Source of the DNA: Comamonadaceae bacterium
GTDB lineage: Bacteria > Pseudomonadota > Gammaproteobacteria > Burkholderiales > Burkholderiaceae_C
Assembly (NCBI GenBank): GCA_027485285.1
Contig: JAIXRH010000024.1
Span: 1 to 32,649 of the forward strand
DNA: 32,649 nucleotides
Reading direction: 5' to 3'
A program made the translations under genes and the position numbers. The first letter of the stretch is position 1; each line of letters starts with the position of its first letter. This document shows, piece after piece, positions 24,857-32,385 of the stretch. Below the pieces are notes generated by a model. It was not told the DNA's origin and ran no database searches. It saw only the letters and a program-made list of their open reading frames with translations.

Positions 24857-26320
24857 ATGCGTCAACAACTCAAGATCGCAGGTTGGATCGCCATCGGCGC
24901 TTTGACCGGTGCACTGACCACCGTTTCACTGCAAACCGTCGCACGCGCCAACATGGCGCCCCTGCCGTTGGAAGAACTGCAGCAACTCGCTGCCGTGTTC
25001 AACATGGTCAAGAGCGACTACGTCGAGCCCGTGGACGAGAAAAAACTCATCAGCGACGCCATCACCGGCATGGTGGCCAGCCTTGACCCGCACTCGCAGT
25101 ATTACGACAAAAAGTCGTTCAAAGAATTCCGCGAAGGCACCACCGGCCGCTTTGTGGGCGTGGGCATTGAGATCACCCAAGAAGAAGGCCTGATCAAAAT
25201 CGTGTCTCCGATTGAGGGCTCACCCGCTTTCCGTGCGGGCATGAAGTCGGGCGACCTGATCACGCGAATTGACGACACCGCGGTCAAAGGTCTGTCGCTC
25301 AACGAGGCGGTCAAACGCATGCGTGGCGAACCTGGTACCAAGGTCATGCTCACCATCTTCCGCAAGGACGAAAACCGCACCTTCCCCGTCAACATCGTGC
25401 GCGAAGAGATCAAAACCCAAAGCGTCAAAGGCAAAGTGTTGGAGTCTGGCTACGCCTGGATTCGCCTGAGCCAGTTCCAAGACCGCTCGGTGGACGACTT
25501 CATCAAGAAGCTGGAAGAAATCCACAAACAAGAACCCAAGCTCAAGGGCTTGGTGCTGGACCTGCGCAACGACCCAGGTGGCTTGCTGGATGCCGCCGTG
25601 GCCGTGTCTGCCATGTTCTTGCCAGAGAACATCGCCGTGGTGTCGACCAACGGCCAATTGGCTGAGAGCAAGTTTGTGTACAAGGCATCGCCCGAGTTCT
25701 ACCGCCGCAACAGTGGCAACGACCCCGTGGCCAAGTTGCACCAAAACACCAAAGGCATTTACCGCACGGTCCCGCTAGTGGTGCTGGTGAACGAAGGCTC
25801 GGCATCAGCCAGCGAAATCGTGGCCGGTGCTTTGCAAGACCACAAGCGCGCCACCATCATGGGCAGTCAAACCTTTGGCAAAGGCTCGGTGCAAACCGTG
25901 CGCCAGCTGGGTCCCGATACCGCTTTGAAAATCACCACCGCGCGCTACTACACGCCCAACGGCCGCAGCATTCAAGCCAAAGGCATCGTGCCCGATGTGT
26001 TGTTGGACGACACCGCCGAGGGCAGCCCGTTTGCCATTTTGCGCATGCGTGAAGCCGACCTCGACAAGCACCTAGAAAGCGGCCAAGGCAAAGACGCCAA
26101 AGACGCAGCCAAGGAAAAAGAAAAAGAGAAGGCCCGTGAAGAAGCCTTGAAGCGTTTGGAAGAAGAATCCAAAAAGCCCAACAGCGAACGCCGCCCACCT
26201 GAGTTTGGCAGTGACAAAGACTTCCAGCTGCAACAGGCCATTAACCGCCTCAAAGGCCAGCCCGTGTTGGCCAGCAAGACACAAAGTGAGCGCCCTGCTG
26301 CCGAGAAGAAAGACAAGTAA
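24857..26320 (+). CDS. C-terminal processing peptidase, S41 family (CtpA/Prc)
   Basis: A 487-residue periplasmic serine protease that trims or degrades proteins from their C-termini. The ATG at 24857 has AGGGG upstream; a TTG at 24818 would add 13 residues without support. A signal anchor (KIAGWIAIGALTGALTTVSL) precedes a PDZ domain (about 85-165, GVGIEITQEEGLIKIVSPIEG and the PAFRAGMKSGDLI loop) and the protease domain. The Ser/Lys dyad is S317 in NEGSASASEIVAG and K342 in TFGKGSVQT. The C-terminal 80 residues are highly charged Lys/Glu helix and likely flexible. A LytM partner, often encoded next to such proteases, is not adjacent here; moeB follows 18 bases later. Confidence 0.94.
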   Translation: MRQQLKIAGWIAIGALTGALTTVSLQTVARANMAPLPLEELQQLAAVFNMVKSDYVEPVDEKKLISDAITGMVASLDPHSQYYDKKSFKEFREGTTGRFVGVGIEITQEEGLIKIVSPIEGSPAFRAGMKSGDLITRIDDTAVKGLSLNEAVKRMRGEPGTKVMLTIFRKDENRTFPVNIVREEIKTQSVKGKVLESGYAWIRLSQFQDRSVDDFIKKLEEIHKQEPKLKGLVLDLRNDPGGLLDAAVAVSAMFLPENIAVVSTNGQLAESKFVYKASPEFYRRNSGNDPVAKLHQNTKGIYRTVPLVVLVNEGSASASEIVAGALQDHKRATIMGSQTFGKGSVQTVRQLGPDTALKITTARYYTPNGRSIQAKGIVPDVLLDDTAEGSPFAILRMREADLDKHLESGQGKDAKDAAKEKEKEKAREEALKRLEEESKKPNSERRPPEFGSDKDFQLQQAINRLKGQPVLASKTQSERPAAEKKDK

Positions 26321-26338
26321 CTCACTTGTAGGCCTGCG

Positions 26339-27100
26339 GTGAACGACGACCAACTGCTGCGCTATTCGCGCCACATCCTGCTGGACGAGGTGGGCATCGA
26401 AGGCCAGCAGCGCTTGGTCGATAGCCATGTGCTGATCGTCGGTGCGGGTGGTTTGGGCTCGCCAGTGGCGTTGTACTTAGCCGCCAGCGGGGTCGGCCAC
26501 ATCACAATCGCCGACCACGACGTGGTCGACCTCACCAACCTGCAACGGCAAATTGCCCACACCACCGCGCGTTTGGGCCACCCCAAGGTCGCGTCAGCCG
26601 CTCAAGCCATGCTGGCTCTCAACCCCGAAGTGCGCGTGACTGCGCTGGCCCAAAAGCTAGACGCCGCACGGCTCGACGCGCTGGTGCCCACCGCGAACGT
26701 GGTGGTGGACTGCTGCGACAACTTTGAAACCCGCCAAGCCGTGAACGCCGCTTGCGTGAAACACAAGGTGCCTTTGGTCTCGGGTGCAGCCATTCGCATG
26801 GATGGCCAGCTGTCGGTGTACGACGCGCGTGACGAGGCATCGCCCTGCTATGCCTGCATCTTCCCGCCCAGCGAAGCGCCCGAAGAAGTGATGTGTTCCA
26901 CCCTGGGTGTGCTCGCGCCACTGGTGGGCGTGATTGGCACGATGCAAGCCATGGAAACCGTCAAGCTCATCACTGGTCTGGGCTCGCGCCTGACAGGTCG
27001 CCTGCAAATGCTGGATGGCTGTGACATGGCCTGGAACGAAGTTCGCTTGCAGCGCAACGCTAGCTGTCCGGTGTGTGGCACGCCCCAAACCGCTTCCTAA
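26339..27100 (+). CDS. moeB: HesA/MoeB/ThiF-family adenylyltransferase (probable molybdopterin-synthase adenylyltransferase)
   Basis: A 253-residue E1-like enzyme that adenylates the C-terminal glycine of a small sulfur carrier, MoaD for molybdopterin or ThiS for thiamine. The ATP site is GAGGLG (35-40); D127 (CCDNF) and the conserved Cys186 (EEVMCSTLGV) fit the family, and the structural zinc is held by C170/C173 and C243/C246. The start is GTG at 26339. MoeB and ThiF cannot be firmly separated by eye; I favour MoeB, and molybdenum cofactor demand from the formate dehydrogenase fits. Its last 41 bases overlap the nuclease gene tail to tail, so the second zinc CxxC is encoded antisense to the nuclease C-terminus. 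Confidence 0.88.
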   Translation: MNDDQLLRYSRHILLDEVGIEGQQRLVDSHVLIVGAGGLGSPVALYLAASGVGHITIADHDVVDLTNLQRQIAHTTARLGHPKVASAAQAMLALNPEVRVTALAQKLDAARLDALVPTANVVVDCCDNFETRQAVNAACVKHKVPLVSGAAIRMDGQLSVYDARDEASPCYACIFPPSEAPEEVMCSTLGVLAPLVGVIGTMQAMETVKLITGLGSRLTGRLQMLDGCDMAWNEVRLQRNASCPVCGTPQTAS

Positions 27101-27548
27101 ACCACCTTGGCTGCAAAGCCCGCCCATCTGAAAACAATCCCAAGTGCTGCGTTTGCGCATGCAGCTGCAGCGCCTCATACGGGCCTGCATTGCTTTTGTA
27201 GCTGTACGACCACGCATAGCCCTGCCCCACCATCCACGCGCCCACATCGTTGCCTTGGCGGCTGAGCTGCGCCAGCAAGCGGCCGTAGCTGTCGCGTGTG
27301 CGGACCGTCACCTCCACCACTTGGCCCTGCAGCACAGCGTGCAGGGCAGCCCGTGACTGCGGGCCCCACGGCTGGCAAATCTCGGGGGCGTCAATGCCCA
27401 ACAGCCGCACCTTGTGCGCTTCACCGCCCTGCAGCGGCTGCACCCACACGGTGTCGCCATCGCTCACGTGGGTGACCACGCCGAGCCACCCCCACGCAGA
27501 ACTGCAAAACACCGCACATAACAACACACAACTTCGCATGACTCGCAT
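27060..27548 (-). CDS. Secreted thermonuclease-family (SNase-like) protein
   Basis: A 162-residue protein with a signal peptide (MRVMRSCVLLCAVFCSSAWG) and one staphylococcal-nuclease-like domain. Catalytic-site equivalents are visible: SDGDTVWV (calcium-binding aspartate), VRLLGIDAPE (Arg and Glu) and RDSYGRLLAQL (second Arg). Cysteines in EICQPWG and FGACH may form a disulfide after export. The start is uncertain between ATGs at 27548 and 27539 (a GTG at 27560 is also open). It lies 37 bases downstream of the DUF429 gene on the same strand and its 3' end overlaps moeB by 41 bases. It probably acts in the periplasm or outside the cell on nucleic acids. Confidence 0.87.
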   Translation of the reverse strand: MRVMRSCVLLCAVFCSSAWGWLGVVTHVSDGDTVWVQPLQGGEAHKVRLLGIDAPEICQPWGPQSRAALHAVLQGQVVEVTVRTRDSYGRLLAQLSRQGNDVGAWMVGQGYAWSYSYKSNAGPYEALQLHAQTQHLGLFSDGRALQPRWFRKRFGACHTPDS

Positions 27549-27585
27549 TGTGCAAACCACCGGGCATCAGGGGGTGAGCCTGCCG

Positions 27586-28452
27586 TTACGATCTGCGCGA
27601 CTCAGCCGTGACGATCCACCCCTCGAGCGGGTCACAGTCAGGCAACCCATAGTGCGCATCACCCGCCTCATGCTGCGCCTGCGCCCATGCCACTTGCAAC
27701 ATGCACAGCACCGCATCTAAACAATCGCCACTGGCATCGTCCACCAGGGTGTCATGCTGGGCATGGGTGAGTTTGAGGCGCAGGCCTAAGCGGGTTTGGC
27801 CTACTTCGAGGGCTTGCAGCAGTTGTTTGCGGGCAATCAAGCGCTCGGGGGTTTGCTTGGCTTTGTCGTCACTTTTGTAAGAGGTGTTGCCGATCAGCTC
27901 ACGCGCCAGCAGGCCAGGGTAGGCCTCGAGGGCAACGCGCAAGGCAGATGAAACAGATGAGCCCCCCTCATCGGCGCACACAGCAGGTGCATGCAAGCGC
28001 GGCAGTGTCACGCCCGCCTCAATCAGCAGGGGCACGCCCGCGTGCAGCATGTAGGCCACGGGCGGGTTGACCCATTTCATCGAGGGGCTAGAGCCCGCAG
28101 GGGCGTCGGTGGCGCGGTGCGCAAATTTGCCGCCCACGGGGCGTGCATCACAAAAGGCTTTGAAGGTGTCACGTATCTCGGCGCGGCTGAGTGCGGTGTA
28201 GTGCTGCATGCAGGCCAGCCAGTCGGTGGGCCAACCCAGCGTCTGCACCAACTCACGCGGCAAACCAAATGGCAAATCAAAACCGCCCACCCACGCTTGA
28301 GGCTGTTTGAGCCAATCGGCAAAAGCGGGCAGGGTGTCAAACCGCAGCAAGCTTTGCAGCTGCACGCGGCCCGCTTTGGCGTGGCCGACAGCCACGACGA
28401 TGGGTTTACGTTTGGAGGGGCTGCTGCTGAAGTCGCAGCCAATCAGGGTCAA
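27586..28452 (-). CDS. DUF429 family protein (predicted RNase H-like fold)
   Basis: A 288-residue protein of unknown function. DUF429 features are the N-terminal IGCDFSSSPSKRKPIVVA and WVGGFDLPFGLP, with acidic residues positioned as in RNase H/actin-like folds, and the C-terminal DDASGDCLDAVLCMLQVAW helix with its conserved aspartates. These suggest a metal-dependent nuclease or phosphotransfer fold, but activity is unproven. The start codon is TTG at 28452; its TTGA overlaps the TGA of the BLUF gene, and no ATG or GTG is available in frame nearby, so translation should depend on the BLUF gene being read. No signal peptide. Confidence 0.87.
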   Translation of the reverse strand: MTLIGCDFSSSPSKRKPIVVAVGHAKAGRVQLQSLLRFDTLPAFADWLKQPQAWVGGFDLPFGLPRELVQTLGWPTDWLACMQHYTALSRAEIRDTFKAFCDARPVGGKFAHRATDAPAGSSPSMKWVNPPVAYMLHAGVPLLIEAGVTLPRLHAPAVCADEGGSSVSSALRVALEAYPGLLARELIGNTSYKSDDKAKQTPERLIARKQLLQALEVGQTRLGLRLKLTHAQHDTLVDDASGDCLDAVLCMLQVAWAQAQHEAGDAHYGLPDCDPLEGWIVTAESRRS

Positions 28453-28874
28453 GCGCGGCCGACGATGGACGCAGTGGCCATCAGCTCTTCCAGCAATGCG
28501 AATGACACTTGGCCTGACACGCCGTAGGGGTCGAGCTCAGGCTTTTCGGAGTACTTCAACACGATGGAGGGGTTGAGTTTGTCTAAGCGCACATGGCCCA
28601 TGGTCCAGCCGCCAAAGCGGCGCTCGGAGATTTCTTCATACGCCAAGATCACCACGTCTTGGTGACGCGGGTCTTTGACGATGTGGGTGTAGAGCGCGTT
28701 GACTTGGTTGCGTCCACCTTCGATGGCTTGCAAATAAATGCCGCCACCAAAACACAGCACCCCCGTGATGCCGTTGCTGATGTTGTGCTCACGGGAGCTG
28801 GCCAAGATGGATTCGGTTTCTTCAGCCGTCTCGGGTTTGACGGAACGGCTCACATACAACAAACGAACAAGCAT
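28449..28874 (-). CDS. BLUF-domain blue-light photoreceptor, single-domain
   Basis: A 141-residue FAD-binding photoreceptor. The BLUF domain fills residues 1-95 and the rest forms a C-terminal cap. All photocycle residues are present and offset by one from cyanobacterial PixD: Tyr7 (YVSRS), Asn31 (HNISNGITG), Gln49 (IYLQAIEG), Trp90 (FGGW) and Met92 (TMGH). The protein should therefore be photoactive, shifting flavin absorption and re-packing hydrogen bonds in blue light. There is no attached output domain, so it must signal through a partner protein. AAAGG upstream lies inside the end of folE, 4 bases away, and the stop overlaps the DUF429 start. The closest partner candidates are therefore FolE and the DUF429 protein. 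Confidence 0.95.
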   Translation of the reverse strand: MLVRLLYVSRSVKPETAEETESILASSREHNISNGITGVLCFGGGIYLQAIEGGRNQVNALYTHIVKDPRHQDVVILAYEEISERRFGGWTMGHVRLDKLNPSIVLKYSEKPELDPYGVSGQVSFALLEELMATASIVGRA

Positions 28875-28878
28875 GGCA

Positions 28879-29577
28879 TCAACCTTTGGGAATGAGAGAC
28901 AAAAATTCGCGGCGCAAGTTGGGGTCCTTCAAGAACGCGCCACGCATGACCGAGTTAAGCATCTTGCTGTCCATGTCTTTGACGCCGCGCCATGACATGC
29001 AGAAATGGCTGGCTTCCATGACGATGGCCAAGCCATCGGGCTGTGTTTTGGATTGAATCAAGTCGGCCAGTTGCACCACGGCCTCTTCTTGAATTTGCGG
29101 GCGGCCCATGACCCATTCGGCCAAGCGGGCGTACTTGGACAAGCCAATCACATTGGTGCGTTCGTTGGGCAGCACGCCAATCCAGATCTTGCCAATCACA
29201 GGGCAAAAGTGGTGACTGCAGGCACTGCGCACAGTGATGGGACCAACGATCATCAACTCGTTCAGGTGTTCCGCATTGGGAAACTCGGTGATGGCGGGTG
29301 CTTGCACATAGCGGCCTTTGAAGACCTCTTGCAAATACATTTTGGCCACGCGGCGGGCGGTGTCGCCTGTGTTGTGGTCATGCTCGGTGTCGATCACCAA
29401 GCTGTCGAGCACGCCTTGCATCTTGACCTCGACTTCGTCGAGCAAGGCCTCGAGCTCGCCTGGCTGAATGAACTCGGCAATGTTGTCATTGCTGTGGAAA
29501 CGTTTGCGTGCGGCAGAAATTCGCTCGCGAATCTTCACAGAAACCGGCGTGCCTTCAAAGTTGTTTTTTGCTGTCAT
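28879..29577 (-). CDS. folE: GTP cyclohydrolase I
   Basis: A 232-residue enzyme converting GTP to 7,8-dihydroneopterin triphosphate, the first step of folate and pterin synthesis. Zinc ligands are C120, H123 (SACSHHFCPVIGK) and C193 (HFCMSWRG); the NERTNVIGLSKYARL and EEAVVQLADLI blocks are standard. The length is slightly above the E. coli enzyme because of the N-terminus. It is the first gene of a tight minus-strand run leading into the BLUF gene. Other folate genes are not nearby, so its neighbours are not the classical pathway partners. Confidence 0.97.
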   Translation of the reverse strand: MTAKNNFEGTPVSVKIRERISAARKRFHSNDNIAEFIQPGELEALLDEVEVKMQGVLDSLVIDTEHDHNTGDTARRVAKMYLQEVFKGRYVQAPAITEFPNAEHLNELMIVGPITVRSACSHHFCPVIGKIWIGVLPNERTNVIGLSKYARLAEWVMGRPQIQEEAVVQLADLIQSKTQPDGLAIVMEASHFCMSWRGVKDMDSKMLNSVMRGAFLKDPNLRREFLSLIPKG

Positions 29578-29620
29578 GGGAAGATGGTATCAGCGAAGCA
29601 AAAACCTTATGACCGCCCAC

Positions 29621-30805
29621 TCAGTATGGCTTGCCGGTCAAAAACACCCCAAAACGCAGCACAGCCGAGGACAACGCATCCACCAAGCGCTCCCCGAGGC
29701 CACGGTTGAGATAGGCCTGCGGATCGACACGGGTGGCGCCTTGGGCGATGGCATCCATCAAGCTGTCTTGCAGCGATTGGGCCAAAGGCGGGTTGTGCGC
29801 CACCACATTGGCCTCACGCGCCAGCAACAAGCTGAAGGGGTCAAGGTTGGACGAGCCCACGGTCAGCCACTTGCCGTCCACCACCGCCACTTTGGCATGC
29901 AAAAAGCTGGCGTGGTATTCATGAATTTCCACACCCGCTTCAATCAACTGGCCGTACAACTGACGCGCTGCGCGGTAGGGCACGAAGTATTCGTACTGGC
30001 CTTGCAGCAACAAACGCACACGCACGCCACGACGCGCCGCCGTGATCAATGCACGGCGCAAACGCAGGCCAGGAAAAAAATACGCACTGGCCACAAGAAT
30101 GTCGTGGCGCGCTGACCCAATGGCTTTGCGATAGGTGCGCTCTATGTGGGAACGGTGGCGCACGTTGTCGCGCAACACCAGCTGCGCCTCACCCAGCACT
30201 GGCAAGTGCACGCTTTGCGATGCCCCGCGCAAGGCATCCATGGCGCTGCTCAGGTCTTGGCTGCGCAGCTCGCGCACGGCCTCGATGCGCGACCACAGCT
30301 GGGTCATGGTGTCGTGAGCAGCCGTCACCAAAGGGCCGCGCATGCTCACGGCGTAGTCCAGCCGAGGCGACGTGAGCAAACCATCCACATGCGGGTCCAG
30401 ATAATCGTCCATGATGTTGATGCCGCCACAAAACGCCACCGTGTTGTCCACCACGCACAGCTTGCGGTGCAAACGCCGCCATCGGCTGGGCAGCCAAAAG
30501 CCCAGCCCCACGGCGGGCGCAAACACGCGCACTTGCACACCTGCTTGCGCCAACTGACCGGCCCACAAGGGGGGCAACAGTCCCGTGCCCACACCGTCCA
30601 CCACCACACACACGCGCACACCGCGCTGCGCGGCCCGCATCAGCGCACGCGCCACTTCGGCGCCTGCCCCTGCAAAGTCAAAGATGTAGGTTTCCAGCAG
30701 CACCTCGTGCTGCGCGTCATCCACCGCCTCCACCATGGCCGCAAACAACTCCACACCCCCTGTGAGCAGGCGCATGTCATGTGGCTCGGTGGGCGTGCGC
30801 TTCAT
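29621..30805 (-). CDS. clsB: Phospholipase D-like cardiolipin synthase (ClsB type)
   Basis: A 394-residue protein with two HKD motifs: H113/K115/D120 (HRKLCVVD) and H303/K305/D310 (HAKVAVVD, followed by GSSNLDPFS). This is the layout of ClsB-type cardiolipin synthases, which make cardiolipin by phosphatidyl transfer and lack the N-terminal membrane helices of ClsA. ETYIFDFAGAG and VRVRLLLQGQYEYF are matching blocks. The ATG at 30805 overlaps the stop of the preceding EEP gene as ATGA. E. coli has the analogous ybhP-ybhO pair, which supports the call; YbhN is not seen here. Confidence 0.9.
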   Translation of the reverse strand: MKRTPTEPHDMRLLTGGVELFAAMVEAVDDAQHEVLLETYIFDFAGAGAEVARALMRAAQRGVRVCVVVDGVGTGLLPPLWAGQLAQAGVQVRVFAPAVGLGFWLPSRWRRLHRKLCVVDNTVAFCGGINIMDDYLDPHVDGLLTSPRLDYAVSMRGPLVTAAHDTMTQLWSRIEAVRELRSQDLSSAMDALRGASQSVHLPVLGEAQLVLRDNVRHRSHIERTYRKAIGSARHDILVASAYFFPGLRLRRALITAARRGVRVRLLLQGQYEYFVPYRAARQLYGQLIEAGVEIHEYHASFLHAKVAVVDGKWLTVGSSNLDPFSLLLAREANVVAHNPPLAQSLQDSLMDAIAQGATRVDPQAYLNRGLGERLVDALSSAVLRFGVFLTGKPY

Positions 30806-31539
30806 GGGGCTTCCCACGCAAACTCCACCAGCAAAGGCAAGTGGTCAGACATGCGCCGCCAGATGAGGCCGCGCGGCACCTGTGAGCCCACGCGATGCAA
30901 ACCGCGCGCATACACATGGTCAAGCTGTGCCAAAGGCAAACGCGCGGGAAACGTCGGGTGTTTCTTGCCTGTGTTGGTGTGCAAACCCACACTGGCCATC
31001 ATGTGCGACACCGCGCTGCCCCAGTCATTGAAGTCACCCGCCACCAACAGCGGTGCATCGGCGGGCACTTCACGCGCGATGAAGTCATGCAGCTGCTGCG
31101 TTTGGCGCAAGCGGCTGCCGGGCAACAACCCCAAATGCGTGACGATGACGTGCAGCTCACGCGTTTGCACTTGCAAGGTCACATGCAACAAGCCGCGTTG
31201 TTCGAGGCGGTGGTCAGACATGTCTTCATGCCCATGCTCCAGCACGGGCCAGCGGCTGAGCAGCGCATTGCCATGCTCGCCGTGTTGGGTGATGGCATTG
31301 GTGCGGTACACCGCCGTGTAGCCCTCGGGCGCCAAAAAGTCGGCTTGGCCCTGCTCGGGCCAGCGCTTGAAGCGGCGAGCTTGCTGGCGGTTGAAAGCCC
31401 GCACCTCTTGCAGGCACACCACGTCGGCATCAAACTGCTCAACCGCATGGCCCAGGTTGTGAATCTCTAGACGACGCGCAGGCCCGTGGCCTTGCACGCC
31501 TTTGTGAATGTTGTAAGTGGCAACTTTGAGTGTTTTCAT
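30802..31539 (-). CDS. Endonuclease/exonuclease/phosphatase-family protein (YbhP-like)
   Basis: A 245-residue metal-dependent hydrolase of the EEP fold. The ATG at 31539 starts MKTLKVATYNIHKG; the reading to 31566 is not needed. Catalytic blocks are TYNIHKG, the Mg-binding Glu in CLQEVR, VTHLGLLPG, GDFNDWG and the final SDHLPL histidine. No signal peptide. Substrate could be nucleic acid, a phospholipid headgroup or an inositol-like phosphate; coupling (ATGA) to the ClsB-like gene and the parallel to E. coli ybhP suggest a role in lipid metabolism, but this is inference. Confidence 0.88.
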   Translation of the reverse strand: MKTLKVATYNIHKGVQGHGPARRLEIHNLGHAVEQFDADVVCLQEVRAFNRQQARRFKRWPEQGQADFLAPEGYTAVYRTNAITQHGEHGNALLSRWPVLEHGHEDMSDHRLEQRGLLHVTLQVQTRELHVIVTHLGLLPGSRLRQTQQLHDFIAREVPADAPLLVAGDFNDWGSAVSHMMASVGLHTNTGKKHPTFPARLPLAQLDHVYARGLHRVGSQVPRGLIWRRMSDHLPLLVEFAWEAP

Positions 31540-31599
31540 GTTCTGAGCGTGAGTGTGCCTCAGCACAGGGATGACTTAAATATCTGCTAAAAACTGTGC

Positions 31600-32346
31600 A
31601 TGCCTACAAAAATTCTCATTGGCGTCTGCGCCACGCTCATCACTTGTGCTGGCTGGGCACATGACGCCCGCATCAAGTGGGGCGTGAGTGGCGGCATGAA
31701 CCACTACCAAGAGCACAACCTCATGCAGCTGCAAGGCCCCGAAGTGGGTCTGCACGCCCAACTCAGCCAATGGTCGGCATGGCCTGATGCGCGACTCGAG
31801 GCTGACGTGTTGCTGGGCAAGCAAACCTACACCAGCAACGGCTCTGGCAGCATGCGAAACGTGACCAACCTCGAAACCCGCTGGCGTGCCATGGTTCCCG
31901 CCTTTCAAACAACAGCGCCCGACACGGGCTGGTCTGCTGGCTTGGCCGTTCACACCTTGTGGAACGATTTGCGCGGCACATCCTCCTTCAATGGCGTGAC
32001 CTACGGGGGCTACGAACGAATCGCCATGCAGCTGTGGTTGCCCCTGCGTTGGGTCAGTGGTGAGGCCTGGGAGGTAGAAGGCGGCTGGCTGCTGTACGGC
32101 CGCCACAGCTCCATGCTGTCGCAAGTCAACACCCGCTATCAAGACATTCACAACACGCAACGCCGTGGCCAATACGCCCAAGCCAGCATGCAGTTTGCGC
32201 TGGGTGGGGGTGACACCCTCAAGCCCTTTGTGCGCTACACCTATTTGGCCGACTCCAACACCGTCACCATGAACGGCAAAAAGTGGCTCGAGCCCGAAAG
32301 TCACCGCTGGCAAGTGGGCGCGGTGTGGGAATTTTCAGGGCCTTGA
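31600..32346 (+). CDS. Exported hypothetical protein, probable outer-membrane barrel
   Basis: A 248-residue protein of unrecognised family. A signal peptide (MPTKILIGVCATLITCAGWA) is cut around residue 20. The remainder alternates aromatic/hydrophobic and polar residues in strand-sized segments (ARIKWGVSGGMNHYQEHNL, AMQLWLPLRWVS, WEVEGGWLLYGRH, AQASMQFALGGG, KPFVRYTYLADS, HRWQVGAVWEFSG), consistent with 8-12 strands of an outer-membrane barrel; the terminal FSGP is not the usual aromatic end. It is divergent from the EEP gene with a 60-base spacer. Function unknown. Confidence 0.78.
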   Translation: MPTKILIGVCATLITCAGWAHDARIKWGVSGGMNHYQEHNLMQLQGPEVGLHAQLSQWSAWPDARLEADVLLGKQTYTSNGSGSMRNVTNLETRWRAMVPAFQTTAPDTGWSAGLAVHTLWNDLRGTSSFNGVTYGGYERIAMQLWLPLRWVSGEAWEVEGGWLLYGRHSSMLSQVNTRYQDIHNTQRRGQYAQASMQFALGGGDTLKPFVRYTYLADSNTVTMNGKKWLEPESHRWQVGAVWEFSGP

Positions 32347-32385
32347 ATGCCAATGCGCGCGCGGCATCGCCCTCTATGATGCCCC

